In this document: in pieces, positions 18,031 through 28,756 of the stretch
How positions within the stretch are numbered: position 1 is the stretch's first letter
Layout: every line of letters begins with the position of its first letter
Source: Candidatus Neomarinimicrobiota bacterium
GTDB taxonomy: Bacteria; Fidelibacterota; Marinisomatia; Marinisomatales; S15-B10
Length of the DNA stretch: 64,000 nt
Direction of reading: 5' to 3'
Assembly: GCA_012964825.1 (NCBI GenBank)
Contig: DTTI01000084.1
Coordinates: 109,963 to 173,962, forward strand
Translations under genes and position numbers: made by a program
Notes under the pieces: generated by a model
Seen by the model: only the letters and a program-made list of their open reading frames with translations
Told to the model about the DNA's origin: nothing
Database searches by the model: none

Positions 18031-19267
18031 GTGATAACGGATTGAAAAATATGTGTGTCTCCAAAATGTCTCCTAGAACAGTGTCCAAATTACCGCTCGC
18101 AATCGTCACATTCCAGATGGTCCCGTATGTGAGGTGGGTAATGCCATCTATTTCGAAGCGCTCTCTCAGCGATTCGAATTTTGATCGACCCTTTATGTCC
18201 TCTTTCTGACGGACGAGTAAAGCAGCACTATTCTCTTTATGTAAAATATTGCTGATGAACTCCTTATTAGAGTTATAAAGTTCACCGGAAGCATCGATCT
18301 GTTGTAGAATAGATTCTCTGTTTCCGTTTGTTCCAATTTCCCAGTGAGTCTGGCGTGTGATCTCCACATCAAACCCCAATTGATTCAAAGCATTCTGTAC
18401 CGATGCTGCTTCATTATCAGTGATGATCATGTCGATGACCCATTCCGCTCTTTGCTCATCTGTTTCATACTCTTCCAATGCAAAATGAGGTCGCTCAAAA
18501 GAGAGTTCATGGTTTGTGGTAGGATGGTCCGCCTCAATAAACGTTTTCATGGATGAAAAAATCACATCCCCTTTTTCAGTCCGTTCCGGGTGCGGCATCA
18601 TGGCCATGACGTTCCCGGAGGGATTACATACCGCCGCCAGGTTGTACATGGATCCGTTGGGGTTCGTGGGGAATTCCTCTACAATAATACCGTCATCATC
18701 ACAGTAGCGAAAAACGGTCTGATCATTCTCCTGAAGTTTGGAAAGCAATTCTTCAGGGACAACAAAACGCCCTTCACCGTGGGCTAGGGGGATATTGATC
18801 CAGTCTCCTGTTTTCATGTGATGAGTAAAGGCGCATCGCTTTGGAGGGACAGTCATCTGCAGATTTGCCCAGGTGTTATAATAACCCACACCCACCACAT
18901 GACCGCCTTTGATACGCTTATTATCCGTGAGGGCTATTCCTAAGCGGTAATCTGGAAGACCGGGTACTAATCCTGTTTCTACCAAGATTTGAGCGCCGTT
19001 GCATATGCCTAAAACGGGTTTACCAGCTTCGGTTTCAGTGCGAAGTTGTTTCATAATAGGATCAAGGGAAGCAATTACCCCTGCCCGGGATCTATCCTCG
19101 TATGCGAATCCGCCAACGATAACATAACCATCAAAATCGGACAGTTTTTCCGCCGGTTCATTCCATAGAAATTCTACGGGATTCAATCCGATCCGTCGGC
19201 AGGCTATAAGCGTTTCCCGTTCTGTGTTGGAACCAGGGAATTGAACGATAGCGATTATGGAACTCAT
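18008..19267 (-). CDS. purQ: FGAM synthase glutaminase PurQ fused to a PurS-like C-terminal region
   Basis: 419 residues, against about 225-260 for usual PurQ. Residues 1-255 are PurQ: IVQFPGSNTERETL, GICNGAQILVETGL with nucleophile Cys89, and MMPHPERT with His226/Glu228. Residues 275-419 are extra and look like two PurS-type units: WVIDMIITDNEAASVQNALNQLGFD (about 276-340), then ALLVRQKEDIKG to YGTIWNVTI and ETHIFFNPLSHDCYKI (about 349-419). The last stretch matches the end of PurS (IGKYMELTI ... LLANTVIEDYR in B. subtilis). Short PurL needs PurS, and no separate purS is present. It overlaps purM by 4 bp and purC by 23 bp. Confidence 0.85.
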   Translation of the reverse strand: MSSIIAIVQFPGSNTERETLIACRRIGLNPVEFLWNEPAEKLSDFDGYVIVGGFAYEDRSRAGVIASLDPIMKQLRTETEAGKPVLGICNGAQILVETGLVPGLPDYRLGIALTDNKRIKGGHVVGVGYYNTWANLQMTVPPKRCAFTHHMKTGDWINIPLAHGEGRFVVPEELLSKLQENDQTVFRYCDDDGIIVEEFPTNPNGSMYNLAAVCNPSGNVMAMMPHPERTEKGDVIFSSMKTFIEADHPTTNHELSFERPHFALEEYETDEQRAEWVIDMIITDNEAASVQNALNQLGFDVEITRQTHWEIGTNGNRESILQQIDASGELYNSNKEFISNILHKENSAALLVRQKEDIKGRSKFESLRERFEIDGITHLTYGTIWNVTIASGNLDTVLGDILETHIFFNPLSHDCYKIQ

Positions 19268-20307
19268 TTAATTATTACTTCATTTTTCCCGCTTACCACT
19301 GAACCGATCTCGTAAACTTTTGTCAGATCTTTTAAGGCACTCTTCACTGCGTCCACATTATGGGGATCAACAATAAATACTATTCCAAGACCCATATTGA
19401 AGGTGCGGTACATCTCTTCTTCATCCACATTACTTATAGATTGCATCACATCAATAATAGGCAAAGACGGCCATGATCCTTTCTGGATCTCCACTCCAAG
19501 CCCATCAGGTAAAACTCTCGGAATATTTTCCACCAATCCACCACCAGTAATGTGAGCGATGCCTTTTAAATCAATCCCATTATCAAGCGCTGCAAACAGA
19601 TGGTTCGTATAATTAATGTGGGGTTCAAGTAAAGTGAGCCCCACAGATTTTTCCAATTCCGGAAGAGTATCATTTACGTCATATCTTCCCAATTCAAAGA
19701 AAAGTTTCCGGGCAAAAGAATAACCATTGGTATGCAGTCCGTTGGATGGTAACCCAAGCACCAGATCGCCGGGCCGTATGGATTGACCGGTAATGATCCT
19801 GTCCTTTTCCACCACGCCGGTTATAACACCCACAAGGTCATGTTCACCTGGTAAGTATGTGTCGGGCATTTCAGCGGTTTCGCCGCCAACCAAAGAGACA
19901 CCCGTATCGCGACACGCCGTTACCATCCCACGTACAATTTCTTCAATGATCCCCGGCTTTAGCCGGTCATTGGCAATATAATCGAGAAAGGTGAGAGGGC
20001 GGGCGCCCATGACGAGAATATCATTGGCACAAGCGCTCACCAGATCCATGCCGATGGTATCAAATTTCCCCAGTTTCCGGGCGATAATGACCTTGGTGCC
20101 CACGCCGTCAATGCTTTGGACTAGGACGGGGTTTTCATAGTTCTCAAGAACTGATTTAAGATCATAAAGAGAACCGAAACTACCAACCTCTGTCAGCACA
20201 CTGCTCGTAAAAGTAGATTTAACACCATCCTTAATACGTTCCACCGCATCATTTCCTGCATCAATGTCTACACCTGCTGATTTGTAGTCTACTTTGTTTA
20301 CGTTCAA
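19264..20307 (-). CDS. purM: Phosphoribosylformylglycinamidine cyclo-ligase PurM
   Basis: 347 residues from a TTG at 20307, two bases after the upstream stop, with GGAG eight bases before it. A longer ATG frame (20361) would overlap the thioesterase by 53 bp and add residues not expected in the family. It has DYKSAGVDIDAGNDAVERIK at the N-terminus, QSIDGVGTKVIIA, DLVSACANDILVMGARPLTF, SLVGGETAEMPDTY, GLPSNGLHTNGYSFAR and ITGGGLVENIPRVLP. It closes the imidazole ring (FGAM to AIR, step 5). Confidence 0.94.
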   Translation of the reverse strand: MNVNKVDYKSAGVDIDAGNDAVERIKDGVKSTFTSSVLTEVGSFGSLYDLKSVLENYENPVLVQSIDGVGTKVIIARKLGKFDTIGMDLVSACANDILVMGARPLTFLDYIANDRLKPGIIEEIVRGMVTACRDTGVSLVGGETAEMPDTYLPGEHDLVGVITGVVEKDRIITGQSIRPGDLVLGLPSNGLHTNGYSFARKLFFELGRYDVNDTLPELEKSVGLTLLEPHINYTNHLFAALDNGIDLKGIAHITGGGLVENIPRVLPDGLGVEIQKGSWPSLPIIDVMQSISNVDEEEMYRTFNMGLGIVFIVDPHNVDAVKSALKDLTKVYEIGSVVSGKNEVIIK

Positions 20308-20308
20308 T

Positions 20309-20779
20309 TTATTTGCTCCATAGGTAGGTGCCAGTTCCCAGAGCGATACAGTCATTCTCATCGTTGTGCATTTCCATGCGGCAGACGGTCACCCTTTTGC
20401 CGGCACGGATCACACGTCCTGTGGCGGTGAAATTCCTGCCCTTTCCTGGGAGCAGATAGTCGACCCGCAAATCGATGGTCCCCATGCGACTGATACGATT
20501 TTTTATATAATCAGATGACTGATCTTTTTCCCGGGAAAGAAAATTACCTATAGCTACAAGTCCTCCAATAGAATCCAGGACTGAAGCAGTGACACCGCCA
20601 TGAAGGGACTCCTGTGCTACATTACCCAATAATTCTTTCTTGTCTGAAAGAGTTATTTCAGCTGACTCAAAATCAAATTTTGAGACCTTCAGGCCTAGTA
20701 ATGCATGAAAAGGGACAGAATTTGTATATCGTTTCTTGATGGTCTCGAAGATGACTTTGTCTTTTATTTTTCCCAACAT
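20309..20779 (-). CDS. PaaI-type hotdog thioesterase family protein
   Basis: 156 residues. It has the PaaI/YbgC-like hotdog pattern SLHGGVTASVLDSIGGLVAIG, then DLRVDYLLPGKGRNFTATGRVIRAGKRVTVCRMEM. In this family the Asp of the HGG...D segment and nearby residues act in acyl-CoA hydrolysis. It sits inside the purine operon between purL and purM, with 9 bp to purL and 1 bp to the purM start, so it is certainly cotranscribed. No known purine step needs it; the substrate is unknown. Confidence 0.8.
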   Translation of the reverse strand: MLGKIKDKVIFETIKKRYTNSVPFHALLGLKVSKFDFESAEITLSDKKELLGNVAQESLHGGVTASVLDSIGGLVAIGNFLSREKDQSSDYIKNRISRMGTIDLRVDYLLPGKGRNFTATGRVIRAGKRVTVCRMEMHNDENDCIALGTGTYLWSK

Positions 20780-20788
20780 TTTCTTTTT

Positions 20789-23125
20789 TTATAGTCTGTT
20801 TCTTAGTCCGTTGACCCACGCCTCTTTTGCTTCACAGACGGGCAACTGTACGACCTTATTAATCTTTAGAGATCCCTCATCTGTGGTGGAGCCAACCTGT
20901 GTTATCTCCAGTCTCTGTTTTTCGAAATAGCTTTTTACTTTTTTTTCATTGTCTGGGATAGTTTCTACCACGAACCCCCCTGTTTCAGAGAACAGAAGTG
21001 TTTCAGTGGACAGATCACCGGGAACTGTCACTTCACAACCTATCTCATTTCCAAATGTCATTTCAGCCAAGGCTACTGCTACACCTCCCTCTGAAATGTC
21101 ATGGCAAGAAAGTAGGAGGTTTTTATCTATGCAATCCGTCAAGGCAACAATCTGATTTTTCACTTCTTCTAGATCTGGTTTAGGAACATTGGCACCTAAC
21201 TCATTGTGAAGACTGTAGTAGACACTGCCGCCCAATTCATCTTTGCGTGTTCCAACCAGGAGAATAACGGAATCTTTTTCCTGAAAACTCATGGTGATTG
21301 CTTTGTTTACATCAGTTAGCTTGCCTAGACAGCTGATGATGGGACTGGGTGGGATGGCGCCGTTTCGAGATTCATTGTAGAAGGAAACATTTCCTCCAAT
21401 TACAGGGACGGGGTGTTCCGGATATTCCTTCAGTGTTATAGATTTGCATGTTTCTGCCACTCCCCTGACAGCTTCAACGAACTGCCACATTTGATCGGGC
21501 TTTTCTGGATTTCCAAAACATAGGCAGTCGGTGATGGCCTGTGGTGTGGCGCCTACAGCAGCTACATTCCTCATAGCTTCTACTACTGCGTTCACCGCAC
21601 ACCAGTAAGGTGAGATTTTGCCATACCGTGGATTGTGATCGGTTGAGAGGGCGATTCCCGTATTCTGGATCTCTTTAGGATAATTATCATCGTTAAACAG
21701 TTGCATTACACCGGCATCGCTTTCCCCCGATTCAATGACAGTCCGGCCTTGTACCTGCTTGTCATAGCTCTCAAAAACTACATCTCGACATGCAACATTT
21801 TCGTGCGACAGGATTGAAAGCAGTGTTCTATTATAGTCTTTTGGCTTCGGCAGATCTGGTTCGTTGAAGGTGCGTTTCGGCGCTTCATAATTTCTATGAT
21901 AGAGGAACCCTTTTGTCACTTGTGATGCTGGTGCATCCACAAGAGTCGTTCCGTTGCTATGGACGATATATTGTCCATCCGCGCGCACTTTACCTATAAT
22001 GTGGGCTTTGGCACCTCGGGAAACTGACGGCAGGGCAAAAACTTCATTATAGTGCTTTACAATCATATCCGAAATATCAGGATGGGCCGCCCACATGAAC
22101 CTTTCCTGTGTTTCTGAACACAGGATCACGGACGGGTGAAGATTCTCCATACTTATATGAGCCTTTTCTAGAAACACTTCGGCACCCAGACCAGTATTGT
22201 CGGCTAGTTCTACAGAGGCACAGGCGATACCGCCGGCACCAAGATCCTTGAAACCGACCTTGTCATAAAGTTTTTTCTCTCTCAAAATTTCAAACAGGGC
22301 GTAAGTTGCTTTCAGAATATGTCTTTCCAGAAAGGCGTTCGGTTCCTGAACCGCTGCTTTTTTTGATTCTTTTTCATCTTCATTCAGTTCCAGAGAGGCA
22401 AAGCTGGCGCCGCCGAAGCCGCTGTTATCCGTCGGCTTGCCAATGAGAATAAGGTGATAGCCATCAGAATTCTTCGGAACGGCTGAGTGAATCATCTCAT
22501 CCTCCCGTACCACCCCCAGCGTTACTACTGTAACAAGACAGTTGTCATTGTAGCCTTCATCATAGTAAAGATCACCGCATATGTTGGGAACACCAAGGGG
22601 ATTGCCGTAACCGGCGATACCCGCCACCACACCATCATGGATCCACTTTGTTTTCGGGGAGTTGATATCACCAAACCGAAGAGCATCTGCAACAGCAATG
22701 ACCTGGGCTCCCATACAGCAAACATCCCTTACATTGCCGCCGATGCCCGTTGCTGCTCCCTCATAGGGGACGATTTGGGATGGGTGATTGTGAGATTCAT
22801 GGCTCATTACAACACCGTATCGTCGCCCCTTCTTATCCATGGCGATAGAAACTATTCCCGCATCTTCTTTAGGGCCCAGAATAACGGTAGGTCCATTGGT
22901 CACAAATTGTGATAGGTGGGAACGGCTACTTTTATAGGAGGAATGTTCAGATCCTTGGATAGACCAGAGAACACATTCGGTTAGGGTAGGGGGCCGGCCC
23001 AGGATATCATTCTGTATTCGAAGCGCTTCATCAACTTTCAGGGCCAGACCGTTTGTCTGAAGTGTTGATTCTATTTCGGTTTCTGAAAGTGCGTTGAAGT
23101 CAAATGTTTCGTTCTCGAAGGACAA
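20789..23125 (-). CDS. purL: FGAM synthase large subunit PurL (small, PurS-dependent form)
   Basis: 778 residues, TTG start with GAGGT six bases upstream inside purA's end. The short PurL class lacks the N-terminal PurS-like and C-terminal glutaminase domains of the ~1300-residue form. It opens ALSETEIESTLQTNGLALKVDEA, has VLWSIQGSEHSSYKSSR, MSHESHNHPSQIVPYEGAATGIGG (active-site His and ATP-binding region), KDLGAGGIACASVELA and CHDISEGGVAVALAEM. It works with PurQ and PurS to make FGAM from FGAR, glutamine and ATP (step 4). Confidence 0.96.
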   Translation of the reverse strand: MSFENETFDFNALSETEIESTLQTNGLALKVDEALRIQNDILGRPPTLTECVLWSIQGSEHSSYKSSRSHLSQFVTNGPTVILGPKEDAGIVSIAMDKKGRRYGVVMSHESHNHPSQIVPYEGAATGIGGNVRDVCCMGAQVIAVADALRFGDINSPKTKWIHDGVVAGIAGYGNPLGVPNICGDLYYDEGYNDNCLVTVVTLGVVREDEMIHSAVPKNSDGYHLILIGKPTDNSGFGGASFASLELNEDEKESKKAAVQEPNAFLERHILKATYALFEILREKKLYDKVGFKDLGAGGIACASVELADNTGLGAEVFLEKAHISMENLHPSVILCSETQERFMWAAHPDISDMIVKHYNEVFALPSVSRGAKAHIIGKVRADGQYIVHSNGTTLVDAPASQVTKGFLYHRNYEAPKRTFNEPDLPKPKDYNRTLLSILSHENVACRDVVFESYDKQVQGRTVIESGESDAGVMQLFNDDNYPKEIQNTGIALSTDHNPRYGKISPYWCAVNAVVEAMRNVAAVGATPQAITDCLCFGNPEKPDQMWQFVEAVRGVAETCKSITLKEYPEHPVPVIGGNVSFYNESRNGAIPPSPIISCLGKLTDVNKAITMSFQEKDSVILLVGTRKDELGGSVYYSLHNELGANVPKPDLEEVKNQIVALTDCIDKNLLLSCHDISEGGVAVALAEMTFGNEIGCEVTVPGDLSTETLLFSETGGFVVETIPDNEKKVKSYFEKQRLEITQVGSTTDEGSLKINKVVQLPVCEAKEAWVNGLRNRL

Positions 23126-23128
23126 CAG

Positions 23129-24439
<1,311 letters not shown>

Positions 24440-24660
24440 TTAATGACAAGGTGGACGGATTGATAGGTGAAAAAACTGAAGGAGAAAAGGTAGTGCTAGA
24501 ATTTATTCCGCTCATTGCGGCAAAACCGGCCCACATCCGGTGTGTGAAAAAAGAAAAATCCCGCTACCATCATTTTGGTAATAAAGAACCGTTCAATATT
24601 TCTCCTTAAGGAAAGATTAAGTTTACGGTGGTGGTCGAAAAAGAAAAATGTGAAAGTCCT
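24440..24660 (-). promoter_or_regulatory. Leader/promoter region of the purine operon
   Basis: Non-coding stretch upstream of purA. It contains a small hairpin (TACCA/TGGTA, 24564-24579) and an A/T-rich inverted sequence around TTTCTCCTTAAGGAAA (24600-24615). No convincing -35/-10 pair, purine riboswitch core or PUR box could be recognised by eye. The promoter for the operon is placed here only because no other gap precedes the genes. Confidence 0.35.
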
Positions 24661-24670
24661 ACCGAAAATA

Positions 24671-24697
24671 AAAAAGGGCCGGATACCAGCTTTTTTA
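24671..24697 (-). terminator. Possible intrinsic terminator after the S9 peptidase gene
   Basis: On the minus strand AAAAAAGCTGG-TAT-CCGGCCCTTTTTT forms an imperfect stem of about ten pairs followed by a T-rich run. It lies 21 bp past the stop of the S9 peptidase gene and would separate that gene from the purine operon. Confidence 0.45.
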
Positions 24698-24717
24698 TTT
24701 ATTTAATAGAGTTTGAA

Positions 24718-26754
24718 TTACTGCTCTTGATCAGTGTCAATCGGAGCTTCTTCCCAAGAATACTCCCGATCTAATGCATACTTCTCAAACCAATCAAGTT
24801 CAATATTCACTTTATATAGTTCGTGCCTCAATTCTCGCCAGCCGTGGGGTTCCCGAGGTGCCACATAAAGATGGGTTGGGACTCCGTTGGATTTGAGAGC
24901 TCTGTAAAGTTCTACAGATTGTGGCATAGGGACACGAACATCATTTTCACCCACAAGAACAAGTGTGGGTGTTGTCACTTTCGAGATATCTTTCAACGGA
25001 GAGTGATCCCAGTAGGCATCTATGGGAGCATCCTTTTGCCAAGGGGTGCCACCGAACCACGGTGTCCGGTAAATACGAACATCACTCTGGGCATACATGG
25101 AGATCCAGTTCACAGCTCCGGCCCCTGATGAAGCAGCTTTGAAGCGGTCCGTGTGTGTGATGATCTTGTTTGTCATGTGGCCACCACCACTCCATCCCAT
25201 CTTCACCATTCGGTCGCCGTCAGCGAGACCTTTTTCTATAAGATAATCTACACCTGTCATCACATCCAGATGAGACTGTCTGTAGTAGTGACCAACCATG
25301 TCTCTAAGATAGTCGTCTCCATAACCAGTGCTGCCCCTGTAGTTAGGTTTGAAGACCATCCATCCTCTTGATGTGAGGACTTGAACATATCTACTCCAGC
25401 TCCCAAAGCCGAACTTATCTGAAGCTGCCGGACCACCGTGGGTTTGGACACAAAGAGGGGAACTCTTTCCTTTCTCATAATCGAGTGGATAGTAGAGCAA
25501 ACCTTCCACCATGACACCATCTGTTCCTTTCCACTGGATAGCTTCTTGTTTCGGCAGGCGAAATTCATTGTTTAGATAGTTATAAACTTTGGTGAGTTTC
25601 TGTGGGAAAGCACGACGCTTGTTTTCAAGGGAATAAATATCACCGACGTTTGTCTGTTCACTCATGCCGAACACAAAACGGTCAAGTCTGGGATAATATC
25701 TGAAGCTCCTGAGAGCATGGTCACCTTTGGTTAACTGAGCGAGCTTTTCTCCTTTTACAGTAACTGAGAACAGCTCCGTTCTGACTCCTGTGTTGGCAGT
25801 GAAGTAGATACTCTTCCCATCTTTAGACCATGTGGTGCTTCCAACCTCATGGGGCATCTTTTTTAGCATCAGTTTGTGTTTGCCTCCTTTTGCAGGAGCT
25901 AGGAAGATGTTATCATTATAATAGAATTCAAACTCTTCGTTGGAAAAACTGGTGAACAGAATTGTGGCGTTATCGGGTGACAGTTGAGCACCTTGTTCTG
26001 ATACATTGTTGTTTGTAATCTGAATTGCACCTGTACCATCTGCGTTCATCACCCACACTTCGTTATGGTTGGCTGAGCCATATAGTGGATTGGGTCCCCG
26101 ATGATGAGCGATCTTTGTTCCATCCCTGGAAAGTTTGTAACTCGTGATGGAAAAGTCACCTTCAGTAATTCGACTGCTTTCTTTACTGCCGAGGGATATT
26201 TTCCAAAGGTGCTTCTGCTGATAGTTCTCATCAAAGGCAAAGACATCATCCTTCGCTTTTTCCCGCTCCTTTTCTTCGTCACTTTTAGCATCGTTGGTCA
26301 GGAAATAGATGAATTTGCTATCGGGCGACCATTGAATGTTTGAGATGCCTGTCTCATTTTCAGTCAGTGGCTCAGCTTCACCACCGCGATTACTGATGAG
26401 AAAGATTTGATTTTCTGTGTCGTCTGATTCACCCCTTTTTGTGATGAAGGCGATGATAGAACCGTCAGGAGACCACCGGGGCGAACTTTCTCCATTCTCA
26501 CCATTTGTCATCTTAATCGGGCTTGTGCTGTCCGTGTTGATTCTCCAGATGTGGCTAACCCGTTTGTTCTTTTCCCAGTCGGATTCTGAAAGTGTGTAAA
26601 GCAGTTGGATGCCATTAGGTGATAACTGGGGATCTCCCAAAGAAGGCACATTAATCAGGTCAACGATGGTCATGGCTCGTTTGGTCTCCGAACTGGCCAT
26701 AGAGACCATCGAGATCAGTATGAAGCATGTGATATTATTAATCTCTTTTAACAT
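24718..26754 (-). CDS. S9 family prolyl oligopeptidase-type peptidase, secreted
   Basis: 678 residues. Signal peptide about 1-22 (NNITCFILISMVSMASS). N-terminal beta-propeller built from Tol/WD40-like repeats (SPNGIQLLYTLSESD, SPRWSPDGSIIAFIT, IQWSPDSKFIYFLT). C-terminal alpha/beta hydrolase: nucleophile Ser about 522 in GWSGGGHMTN, Asp about 603 in GENDVRVP, His about 636 in EPHGW. This is the acylaminoacyl-peptidase/dipeptidyl-peptidase subgroup that removes N-terminal residues from peptides, probably in the periplasm. A second, diverged S9 gene lies at 39612-41525. Confidence 0.88.
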   Translation of the reverse strand: MLKEINNITCFILISMVSMASSETKRAMTIVDLINVPSLGDPQLSPNGIQLLYTLSESDWEKNKRVSHIWRINTDSTSPIKMTNGENGESSPRWSPDGSIIAFITKRGESDDTENQIFLISNRGGEAEPLTENETGISNIQWSPDSKFIYFLTNDAKSDEEKEREKAKDDVFAFDENYQQKHLWKISLGSKESSRITEGDFSITSYKLSRDGTKIAHHRGPNPLYGSANHNEVWVMNADGTGAIQITNNNVSEQGAQLSPDNATILFTSFSNEEFEFYYNDNIFLAPAKGGKHKLMLKKMPHEVGSTTWSKDGKSIYFTANTGVRTELFSVTVKGEKLAQLTKGDHALRSFRYYPRLDRFVFGMSEQTNVGDIYSLENKRRAFPQKLTKVYNYLNNEFRLPKQEAIQWKGTDGVMVEGLLYYPLDYEKGKSSPLCVQTHGGPAASDKFGFGSWSRYVQVLTSRGWMVFKPNYRGSTGYGDDYLRDMVGHYYRQSHLDVMTGVDYLIEKGLADGDRMVKMGWSGGGHMTNKIITHTDRFKAASSGAGAVNWISMYAQSDVRIYRTPWFGGTPWQKDAPIDAYWDHSPLKDISKVTTPTLVLVGENDVRVPMPQSVELYRALKSNGVPTHLYVAPREPHGWRELRHELYKVNIELDWFEKYALDREYSWEEAPIDTDQEQ

Positions 26755-26829
26755 TGATACTCATTTTTCTTTTACTCGCACTGTGTGTAAAATGTAGTTA
26801 CAGAGCTGGCAAAATAAAAGCGTTGACGG

Positions 26830-27717
26830 TCAGGCTGCACGCTTCTTTTCCCTGAAAATGCCCATTACACCCAGCACGACCAGAAGCGTCCCGCCGATGG
26901 TAAACCGTGTAATAGGTTCATCCAAAATAATCCATCCTAGGGTAATAGCAATCACCGGATTGACGTAGGCGTAGGTCATGACGATCCCTGTGGGAAGTAA
27001 CCTCAGTGCTTTTACATAAGATGTAAATGCGATCACCGAACCAAAGATCACCAGATAACCCCAGGCCAGCCATGCTTCATTTGTGGGATTGGGGAGAGGT
27101 TCGCTGATAAGGATGGCACAAAATGTAAGTCCCAAAGCCCCACTCATTTGTTGCCAAGCTGAGCTCGCTTCAGGTGTGATACCTATCTTGTTTCTGCCTT
27201 GGATAATTGAACCCGCCCCCCAGCTGATACAGGCGATGATAAGTATTCCTGCAGCCCACAAATCGCCGATATTTCCGCTTACAAGTGCCGGACCGTTTAT
27301 AACTGCCAGACCACCAATTCCAATGAATAAGGATCCCAATAAAGCGATAGAAGGTTTACGACGATCAAGGAATGATTCCATTATGGCAACACAGAGAGGT
27401 GTTACCCCGATGATGACTGCAGTGTAAGCAGAATGGACCCTTGTTTCCGCAATGGCCACAAAACCGTTCCCGCCTAACCACAAAAGCAGACCTGATATTG
27501 CCACCACGGTCAATTCCTTCCCTTTCGGGATTATTCTACCTTTCCGGAAAAGAGCCACCAGCACGAACAGAATGAGGCTCCCAGCAAACACACGCGTGGC
27601 GGACATAATAAGAGGTGGGAATCCTGACCCTTCCCGTACAGCCACCCGGATGGCGAGGTAGGTACTGCCCCAGGCAATGTAGATTACTCCTAAGTGAAAA
27701 AGACCACGAAGGCTCAC
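26830..27717 (-). CDS. EamA/DMT family transporter (YedA-like)
   Basis: 295 residues with ten predicted helices in two EamA repeats; GTG start. N-terminal YIAWGSTYLAIRVAV and GLLLWLGGNGFVAIAE, then second repeat GIVMTYAYVNPVIAITLGW. The AWGSTYLAIR opening resembles YedA/RhaT-type drug/metabolite exporters. The substrate is unknown. The gaps on both sides are short and show no clear control site. Confidence 0.85.
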   Translation of the reverse strand: MSLRGLFHLGVIYIAWGSTYLAIRVAVREGSGFPPLIMSATRVFAGSLILFVLVALFRKGRIIPKGKELTVVAISGLLLWLGGNGFVAIAETRVHSAYTAVIIGVTPLCVAIMESFLDRRKPSIALLGSLFIGIGGLAVINGPALVSGNIGDLWAAGILIIACISWGAGSIIQGRNKIGITPEASSAWQQMSGALGLTFCAILISEPLPNPTNEAWLAWGYLVIFGSVIAFTSYVKALRLLPTGIVMTYAYVNPVIAITLGWIILDEPITRFTIGGTLLVVLGVMGIFREKKRAA

Positions 27718-27764
27718 AGTTTATTTATATGAGTTGCCTCTAATGGATATAAAAAAATGCCCGA

Positions 27765-28139
27765 TTAATTTGTGCAGAGCTCCACAGAAATAGTCGCTCC
27801 TGAGATGACTGAACTCAGTGTTTTTGGATTTCCCTCTACTTTTCCCAAGACATTACACGCTGTTACCAGCCGGCATTCGTTTCCCTCCGAGATGGGTGTA
27901 GGGCCGAAAGGGATGGCTAGGGCGCTTCCTTCCGTCCAGAAACAGACAGTGCCGGGATTCACCACCTGATGAGCGTCCTTTTCCAGATCAGCCGATAGTT
28001 GCACCGAGAAATAGATCTCATCTCCCCAGGTGTTGGCAGACGATTCAAATGGGAGAGCATATAATAAAGCCCGCGAGGTAGGGCTATCTTCAAGATTGGC
28101 AGTGATTTCTCCTTGTGGCCACTGAATCCGAATTTGCAT
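27765..28139 (-). CDS. Cyclophilin-like fold protein (TM1367-like)
   Basis: 124 residues from an ATG at 28139; a TTG two codons earlier overlaps the upstream stop. The sequence MQIRIQWPQGEITANLEDSPTSRAL, ALPFESSANTWGDEIYFSV and CFWTEGSALAIPFGPTP matches the small cyclophilin-like family typified by TM1367. No enzymatic role is established for that family. It follows the GyrI-like gene at 2 bp. Confidence 0.7.
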   Translation of the reverse strand: MQIRIQWPQGEITANLEDSPTSRALLYALPFESSANTWGDEIYFSVQLSADLEKDAHQVVNPGTVCFWTEGSALAIPFGPTPISEGNECRLVTACNVLGKVEGNPKTLSSVISGATISVELCTN

Positions 28140-28141
28140 TG

Positions 28142-28753
28142 TCAAGTCTTCGTTATTGGTTGACGTAAGACAGTTTTCAATTTTTCCGGTTTCGATCTTC
28201 GTGGATCACTAAGATAGATTTCGTGGTGCTTCATGTGGAGCTGATAGCCATTCTCATCAATGAACTTGTGCATTTGTGCAATTGTGGGGCCTTCGTCATC
28301 ATAAGGCCCGATGTGCAAGATTTGAACTGAGGGACCTTCATGGTAGGACTCAAATCGTATCTTGTCTAGTGCCAACGGATTTTTCTTTTCCCTGAGTTGT
28401 TTTGTGGCCGCATTCACATGTTTGGCGGTGACATGATCTGGTTGCATGATCATCATTTTCCATTGCCATTCGTCTTTTCTATCCGCGGAAAACGCTGTTA
28501 TATCTTTTGCCCACCAAAGCCCTTCCAGTGGCATGACCGTATAATCCGGGCCGACGCCTTTTTTTACATCAAGCTTTACCGTGAATGAGAGACCGTACAG
28601 TGCTTCAATGGCCTGCTGGTAGCTTTCTGCGGCGGGTCCACCCTCCCCATCCACCATGAAGTAATTCATGGAAGGAACCTCGACTATGACGACTTTTTTT
28701 GAAGACGAACCGTAGAGGTGCTTTAATTCTTTCTTATAATCAACTTTTTTCAT
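28142..28753 (-). CDS. GyrI-like small-molecule-binding domain protein
   Basis: 203 residues. MKKVDYKKELKHLYGSSSKKVVIVEVPSMNYFMVDGEGGPAAESYQQAIEALYGLSFTVK is the usual start of the stand-alone GyrI-like group, and ILHIGPYDDEGPTIAQMHKFI is the second SHS2-type half. The domain binds hydrophobic small molecules in related regulators, and some stand-alone members hydrolyse xenobiotic compounds. No DNA-binding part is present. Three bases separate it from the amidohydrolase upstream. Confidence 0.8.
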   Translation of the reverse strand: MKKVDYKKELKHLYGSSSKKVVIVEVPSMNYFMVDGEGGPAAESYQQAIEALYGLSFTVKLDVKKGVGPDYTVMPLEGLWWAKDITAFSADRKDEWQWKMMIMQPDHVTAKHVNAATKQLREKKNPLALDKIRFESYHEGPSVQILHIGPYDDEGPTIAQMHKFIDENGYQLHMKHHEIYLSDPRRSKPEKLKTVLRQPITKT

Positions 28754-28756
28754 CCG

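Noticed and set aside
24440..24717. Possible purine riboswitch upstream of purA
   Set aside because: The conserved loop sequences of purine or PRPP riboswitches were not found on the relevant strand.
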